From assembly GCA_905147135.1 (NCBI GenBank), contig LR990045.1, positions 14,856,173 to 14,920,172 on the forward strand: a stretch of 64,000 nucleotides of DNA. The letters run 5' to 3'. Source of the DNA: Blastobasis lacticolella. Its lineage: Eukaryota; Arthropoda; Insecta; Lepidoptera; Blastobasidae. The notes under the pieces were generated by a model. It saw nothing but the letters and a program-made list of their open reading frames with translations, was not told where the DNA came from and did no database searches. Position numbers and translations under genes: made by a program. Shown piece by piece: positions 57,753 to 64,000 of the stretch. How positions within the stretch are numbered: position 1 is the first letter of the stretch; each line of letters begins with the position of its first letter.

Positions 57753-58760
57753 CACACACACATGATACATGGTTCATCGTACATGGCATGTATGCACAGA
57801 AAATGGGCACAATAACTTTCTAGTGTATATTTTCAACATTGTAATCTCTAGCTCGCCTGTCTGGAGTAATTTTCTCTGGAACGCCCGAAAAAAGTAGAGC
57901 ACGCCATCGCACAAAGCAGACATTTTAGTCCGCGTTGATGGCTTAAATTAGAGGTGAGCCGGGAGTCACCTCCGCCAGCGGAATTTGTCCGACAAGACGT
58001 GTTCACCACGGTTCATTTTAAAGAGATCAACTCGGACCGCTGCCACATTCCATAATTAGTAGTCACGAGTCACGAAGATAAGTCGATCTTCCTCTATCTC
58101 CGAATGTTATACTGAATGCGACGCACGCCACTTCGTTTCATATTAGTTTCGCATTAGTAATTTGCTGCGTTTTGTTATGGCTTGACGGAACAATTGTGCC
58201 CTTGCCTGAACCAACTGGTTGCTCCATAGATTTTTTATTTATTTAAGATTGGAATGTATGCGTTGACTACGTGGAAAGTCTATAGCGGAAACACTTCGAG
58301 ATTTCTATACTACGCAGACAAAAACTGCTCGTCTGCGTAGGTAGACCTCTTAAACGAGCCCACATGCAAATAACAATCTATAAAAAGACGAAGGTAATGA
58401 AGGCCTTAGAGATAAAGTTGTATTTTGAGTTGTACTCTTAGATCGCCAATTATAACACCTCTTGCTGCGTTTACGAGGTGCTCGACCAATGGCTATTATA
58501 TGAGTCTAAACTCTAAAGAATTAAAACATTACCGGAGAATATATTGCCTACTATAAATACTTTTCGCTTTTTTTAGTTATAATTTAGGTTTACCAAGAAC
58601 TTCCGTTTTAACCCTGTGACTAGTTAAAGAGTTTCCGGAGCCAATTGAAATTCCATATTATTATTTTCGAATTCGTTGTTTGTTAATGAGCTTTCTATTA
58701 CATTGAAGGTGGCCTTTTCCTAGCTTCGTAGGCTTAAAAAGAATTGCTTTATAAGTAAAT
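57753..58760. other. spacer, no gene seen
   Basis: A 10-bp perfect inverted repeat ctacgcagac / gtctgcgtag lies at 58310-58319 and 58331-58340. Nothing else recognised. Confidence 0.5.
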
Positions 58761-58800
58761 AGCGCGAGAGCACTACCGGGGCATTAACACCAAAATGACC
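58761..58800 (+). mobile_element. tRNA-Ser-type SINE, tail scrap (copy F)
   Basis: 'gcgcgagagcactaccggggc' in pieces and 'attaacaccaaaatgacc' match the plus-oriented tail of copy B. Only about 40 bp. Confidence 0.5.
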
Positions 58801-60100
58801 ACCACTACTCGTTTGAATTTTTGAAGACCTTACCGTTATCATGTTACGATACCTGCCTATCAGGTGTTACATCGTTCCTTCCCCTTAAAAGCTGGGACCC
58901 TCGATGGTTGCAAGTAATGGCGGCAGATACTCGGTCGACGAAAACGCGCGAGTCGCGGAAGATAATAAAAGGCAAATATTTGACGCCGCCGCCGCATCAG
59001 CCATGTGCGTGACGATAAGATGAGGCCAATATCAAGATATAGGTAAAAGGGTTAGCGGTTCATAAAATAGAAACGAAAATAATATATGGTATATAGCAAT
59101 AGACGATTATGGGTACTGTAGTGGGAGTTCGTGTGAGAACCTTAGGATTTAATTTAAGCTTAGTGATAGGTAGGTTGTACCGCACTAGACTAGGCTTTAG
59201 AGAACGGTACTAGGGAAGAACTAATGAATGAACAGTAAACACCCTTCACTGAATGAACAAATCACGAGGTTTTTGCGAAACAGAATGCATGCATGCCTGC
59301 TTGACTAGTACCTGGTGTCAATCAAGGGTACTGTAGAGAAAGCAAGGAATACCACGATCGACAATATTACAGTTTGTTTATAGTGTTAGCCGTACCGCTC
59401 AAGATTCCTCTGACAAAGCTTATTAAGGTTCCCTTTTAAATAACAAGTCTGCCAACATATAAGTCAATAAGTCATATTAGTCATCTGTAGGAAACTATGG
59501 CCTCTTTGCGAAGTAATCGTGAGGGGTGACACTCGGCTTATGCCGGTTCATTTCGTTCCGCATCTCGTGTTTGCGGAGTCAACACCTCTTCAGTGCACGG
59601 TCTCTTTTCACCTCTTTATGTCGTGCAAACTCTGCGATCTCACTTGACGTCATAATTTACTCGAGTTTAGAGGGAAAAGGGGACGCTGGGGAAAGACGGT
59701 GGAATTAGCGAAGGTTTTTGGATTTCTTTTGGGAGATTATGTAGTATTATTAGTAGAGTCATATTTATAGGGGTGACATGTGAATGCGGTTTTATTAGCC
59801 GATAGGTAGCCTAATCAGAATCAGTCGTTTATGTTTGGCTTTTTGTCAACGATACAAAAACAGGTATCGTTATTTATTACGACGGATTTTAAAGGTTAAT
59901 TATGGCCTTAAGATATAAACACTTTATCTAGAGCTACATTTAGTAAGGTTCTGTTTTTGTCGGCTAATGACATTAAAATACCTAATCTAATTAAACATAT
60001 ATTTTCATAATAGAAGGAAGCTAATTGTTTTTAAAATCCAAAATTCAGCGCCAACCTTTTCAAATCCACAAAAAGGAAACATCGAAAATTAATTAAGGGC
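58801..60100. other. spacer, no gene seen
   Basis: 59,520-59,705 is a repeat-free GC-balanced patch, otherwise AT-rich. Short frames lack domains. Confidence 0.45.
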
Positions 60101-60104
60101 CATC

Positions 60105-60365
60105 TGAAAACCGAATTTCGCTTTCCGATAATCTGTGTAATAAAGGAATTAATTACCTTGGCACGGAAGTTTTTTTGGGTCCAGATTAAAATCTTTAATC
60201 GGATAAGGGCGTACAAACTGTATAATTCCTTTGAAAGCGGATGGGATCCCATCAATCAATGGGCATTTTTCATCCTCTCCCGTTTGCCCCGGTGTCCTCA
60301 GGCGGCTAAGCTGGCGCAATTAGTGGGTAAGGAATTGAATTATTTCCCTGATATCGCCCACTGAA
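60105..60365. promoter_or_regulatory. possible conserved enhancer-like block
   Basis: A 260-bp repeat-free block dense in homeodomain-like sites (ggaattaattacc, gaattgaattattt, tcaatcaatggg) and a GATA-like site (cggataaggg). Both strands stay open over most of it, a usual by-product of conserved non-coding DNA, but no protein is recognisable. Call rests on appearance only. Confidence 0.3.
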
Positions 60366-62844
60366 TAGGATTAAAGACTTATAGGTTCGTTTGCAACTTG
60401 TAAATTTAAATTTATAGCGCCTTCCTCAACTCTCCCAAGACCAGGCCATTCATAATCCTCAATTAAACGGGTTCTCGGAATCTATTAACTACGAAGATGT
60501 TTATTATCACTAAGAATAGGTACCTACTACCTCCTACCTGGATGAACTCGTTAAACGATCCCTTTGTTCTTTCTGTAGTTTGTTGACGTTTGTTAAGAGA
60601 ATAATTAGTCTTTGTTCAATAAATAACTTTTGAATTTAAGTTTTGTATTTTTCATTTCCGCGACCGTATATTGCATTAACAGACTATTGCTAGACTTCAG
60701 TCCATATTTAGATGACCGTAGTATCCATGCTTGGCGAGCGAGTTGGAGATCGCAGTGTTGAAAATACTCAACAGAAATGCTACTGCCCGTTTAAACTCAT
60801 TTTCTTATTTACGGAGGCAATAATATAGTATTATATTATATTGTGATAATAGTCTGCTTCTATAACATTAAAAACTGGTCTTAGATGACATCCGACGGGG
60901 TTACTCAACCGGTCAGTACTCGGCGACGGCGCTTGTTAAGTCGGTTGATGAAATTTGTTCAGATTTTTTTTTTATTTTGTTGACTTTTGTCCAATATTAG
61001 GTGTATTCTAGAGTTACCTTAGTGGTCGCAGAGATTCAAGCGGTAAGTAGGTAGTGTAGATACGTACCTGTAAAACAAAATAATAATATGAAATAGATAT
61101 TTATCGAAGGACGGATAGGTAGGTATATTTATAGGTATACCTATACGGGGGGCCTGTAACAGGAGCAATTTTAAACGATGAGTCCTCAGAGTATCCCAAG
61201 TTACCTTGACCTGATGCTCCAAAGTGCTTAATCTTAAAGAAATAGTAATTTAAAGTTACAATCCATAATCAATGAATGTCGCCATCTTGAAATTGTCGTT
61301 ATCGGTCGTTAGATGTCTTAGTACCGGGCATTTCCCTCAAGCGACGTAAACGATCGTAATGTCAATGTCAAGTATAGTGACTGGACAACACGGTCTGCAG
61401 TACATTGCTGCCTCGCTTAATTTTGTTTGAAAATAATATTAAATTTATTTTTTATTTTAATAAATTAAAACCACGTGTACTTTATTATTGATTGTCTTGA
61501 TTAGTTAGATTGTCTATATTTTTATTTATTGCTCCTTTTACAAGGCCCACCTGTATAAAACGTCATACACTAATGGACTGACTTAAAGAAAATAAAGTTA
61601 TACTTCAATTTGCGCTAACGAAAACGAAAATACCAACAATCTTCTTAAGGCATTGTCAGGTAGTTAAGTGATCATTCACAAAGCCCTCCCCAGAAACTGC
61701 GTTGTCACGTCAAAGAAATGACCCAGAACATGGACCCAAACCATTTTTTGTAGACCTACTCCGCCAACCAACACCTTAGCCTCTAGACTCCAGAGGCCTG
61801 GCCTGGAGAGATATACATATAAGATATTAGTCTTAGGGTTAAGTATCCTTTAAGTAAAAGGGACCCTTTAGGATACTTAACCCTACCGTCCACTACCCGG
61901 CTAACTCGGCCAAAAACCTAAATTCGCCCAAAACGACGCATTTGACACCGCAACTGCTAGCTAATAACATCACCACGCCGCAAACACAAATATAGCACCC
62001 AAATCACAAACAAGTTGGTTAAACACCCCGCCATGTTATACAGAACATTAAACACAACTCGTCTTGCCTCTTGTCTTACACACCAGCCATTTGTCAGCAA
62101 ACAGACAAACAGATTATGTGGTAAGCACGTATTTAAATGTGTACATTAATAACGACAATCAAGGAATTCCGAATATAGCTGCTTTGTTGAATAAAGAAGT
62201 GTACTTGCAGGTATTGTTTTGATTATTTCATGAACTTAGGTACTTATCATAGGTACTCTGATTGCACGTACTCGTACAAATAAAACCCTAAACTTTACTT
62301 GAACGTAAAGACGTGAACGTCTAATCTAACTTATTTTCTGATTTCCCCGCGATTTTGTCCTCGAAGACCAGTAATTTTCAAGTTATAGTTCTTATGGTGT
62401 TCCCATACGTTTCCCATACAATAATATCTCCATTAACTCAATTAAAAGGAAATCACTGAAACAAAACTAGATGTCTAGATCAAATGATATTGTCTCGTAA
62501 CATGCGGGACCTAACTGATAACTAACTTGTTTATCATCCCTTAAGGTCTTATGTTGGGAAATAAATCCATTTCCTTATTCATATCTAGTTTTGAAACTTC
62601 GTTTGTCATACGCAAAGTTTTATGAATACTTATGGAGTTTGTTTATCCTTTATTAGAGGCTCTGAAGAAAAGTTATGTTCGTACTATGTATAAGTAAGTA
62701 CTGTGTGCAAGTGTTTTGTATATATACTTTAGGTAATCTGTAGCCAATTCACCTCATTTATCACATAAATTGAACTTATGTGCATTATAGAGTAGGTAAT
62801 TAGGTTTAGGCAGATCCGCAAGCTCGAATAACAGATGGCCGATG
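60366..62844. other. non-coding, with a 16-bp inverted repeat
   Basis: No gene. A perfect inverted repeat tagggttaagtatcct / aggatacttaaccct(a) lies at 61834-61849 and 61870-61885 with a 20-base spacer. The rest is AT-rich. Confidence 0.5.
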
Positions 62845-63045
62845 AGACAGTAAAGTTCTCGAGTGGCGACCACGTACCGGAAAACGCAGCGTGGGTAGGC
62901 CTCCAACACGGTGGACCGATGACCTGGTAAGGGTCGCAGGTACCAGCTGGATGGGGAAAGCACAGGACCGGCCTTTGTGGAGATCTCTGGGGGAGGCCTA
63001 TGCCCAGCAGTGGGCGTCTTCTGGCTGATATGATGATGATGAGAC
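62845..63045 (+). mobile_element. RTE-type LINE 3' end, best copy
   Basis: EWRPRTGKRSVGRPPTRWTD, DLVRVAGTSWMGKAQDRPLW and GEAYAQQWAS read in plus-strand frame, followed by a GATATGATGATGATGA tail. This is the canonical RTE C-terminus and the in-window reference for the other fragments. 5' truncated to about 200 bp. The two overlapping minus-strand frames of 144-150 codons here are its antisense shadow. Confidence 0.85.
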
Positions 63046-63229
63046 CCGCTAGTGGCCGTGTGGTGTCTGGTAGCATAGAATAGCACCAACTCCTTACACT
63101 CGTGAGTGTCGTATAAGGTGACAAATGTTTTCGAGGCAATACTTCTAGAATGTTCGTAGGCTGGAAAATGGGCAGTAGCATATTCCATTTTTATATTTAC
63201 TACACTGCGATATCCAACCCGCCTGCTAA

Positions 63230-63320
63230 GCGTAGAGATTATGGCAATAACCTACCCTTCTCGTGGGAGAGGCCCTACTTCTTGCAGTTGACTGTTTTGG
63301 GCTAAGATGATGATGATGTG
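63230..63320 (+). mobile_element. second RTE tail directly downstream
   Basis: 'gtgggagaggccctacttct', 'tgcagttgactgttttgggc' and TAAGATGATGATGATGTGA form another LINE 3' end, about 190 bp after the first, same orientation. Confidence 0.6.
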
Positions 63321-63464
63321 ATCGTCAGTATCTAAATCGGGAAAGCGGCAACTTTATTCAGACGTGTATTTTAAGTAATCTACATTTTGCCCATCGCTGG
63401 GATTACCTATGGGAGTTCTCTACTTGTGATAAAAGACAATTTACTAATCCTTATCCTTATATCG

Positions 63465-63640
63465 AAGTGTAAAGTAAAGTCGCTTTCCTCATCTGCCTGT
63501 TTGTCTGTATGTCTTTCCGCTTACTCGTAAATCACGCAACGAATTTTGATGCGGTTTTCCAGATGGTTTATATGTACCTTAAATACATTCATACTACATT
63601 AAAAATGCCGAGAAAACCCGCTCGAAGAAAGAGCGAGTCG
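63465..63640 (-). repeat. 'CTAGTGGACC' family, minus-type end
   Basis: 'aagtcgctttcctcatctgc', 'aaatcacgcaacgaattttg' and 'cgagtcgctggttta' resemble the minus copy at 53,263 and the piece at 54,655. Confidence 0.5.
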
Positions 63641-63654
63641 CTGGTTTATAATTT

Positions 63655-63845
63655 CACTAATGGACCAAGCGCGACTTCGTTCGCGTACACCTACTTTATC
63701 CCTATCTACCCTTTCTTTGTTTTTAATCACTCTATATATTGTTGAAACCGCATTAAAATCCGCTAGTTACTTTAAAAGATCTAAGCGTACATAGATACAT
63801 AGGGAGAGACGGCGGGAATCGACGTTGTTTTATACCATTAATAGA
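63655..63845 (+). repeat. 'CTAGTGGACC' repeat, copy 5
   Basis: Starts CACTAATGGACCAAGCGCGA, has 'aatcactctatatattgttg', and ends TTGTTTTATACCATTA. It lies head-to-head with the minus-type piece just before it. Confidence 0.75.
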
Positions 63846-64000
63846 TGTAGGTCAGTACGTACTGACGCTCTATAGATACATTAAAACGGCTCTGCTATCT
63901 GCGTAGTAGAGGTTTGTACGGCTTTTAGCGCTTTCTTTTCCACGTATTACGAACCACTAGCTGCAAGCTGCAAGGAGCACATAAAAGTCCATGGAAAAGT
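63846..64000. other. end of window, nothing recognised
   Basis: 155 bp of mixed sequence containing gtcagtacgtactgac, a perfect 16-bp palindrome at 63,851-63,866. Confidence 0.5.

Noticed and set aside
62729..63188. two minus-strand frames of 144-150 codons
   Set aside because: They are antisense to a plus-strand RTE LINE end whose conserved motifs explain the openness.

Overview
The window looks like lepidopteran (moth or butterfly) nuclear DNA. It is AT-rich, has intron-containing genes, and is packed with repeats whose sequence I recognise as typical of moth genomes: RTE-type LINE 3' ends with ATGATG tails, tRNA-derived SINEs, a BEL/Pao retrotransposon, and short 'CTAGTGGACC...' and 'AACCCCCGACG...' repeats. 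Species cannot be named from sequence alone.

Layout. 1-5,280 is non-coding with SINE and LINE fragments. 5,333-12,009 is a complete BEL/Pao LTR retrotransposon on the minus strand: two LTRs identical by eye (264 bp each), a perfect 5-bp target duplication, and gag-pol split by one frame break at about 7,783-7,805. It sits inside an older repeat whose halves lie at 5,278-5,332 and 12,010-12,140. 12,141-25,900 is non-coding, with a 43-bp-arm hairpin (13,133-13,234), a MITE-like element (18,235-18,714), SINEs of two families and an eroded RTE element (23,585-24,545). 25,915-33,900 holds more RTE pieces, one orphan exon-like block (27,266-27,351) and an AT-rich tract.

The one clear cellular gene is a methuselah-like (family B2-type) GPCR on the minus strand. 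Eight exons run from 38,341 down to 34,014. They join with consistent splice phases into 451 codons covering the C-terminal part of the ectodomain and all seven membrane helices. The signal-peptide exon was not found, and the C-terminus is uncertain between splicing onward and reading through to a stop at 33,897.

38,342-64,000 is non-coding apart from one small two-helix ORF (46,693-47,010, minus) of doubtful status. It carries a 22-bp minisatellite, several perfect inverted repeats, an RT-bearing LINE remnant nested in another repeat, six or more copies of the 'CTAGTGGACC' family, and some repeat-free, CpG-rich or homeodomain-site-rich blocks that could be conserved regulatory DNA.

I found no true tRNA, rRNA, CRISPR array or prokaryotic feature. 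No pathway links the genes: the GPCR is the host gene and nearly everything else is mobile-element history.
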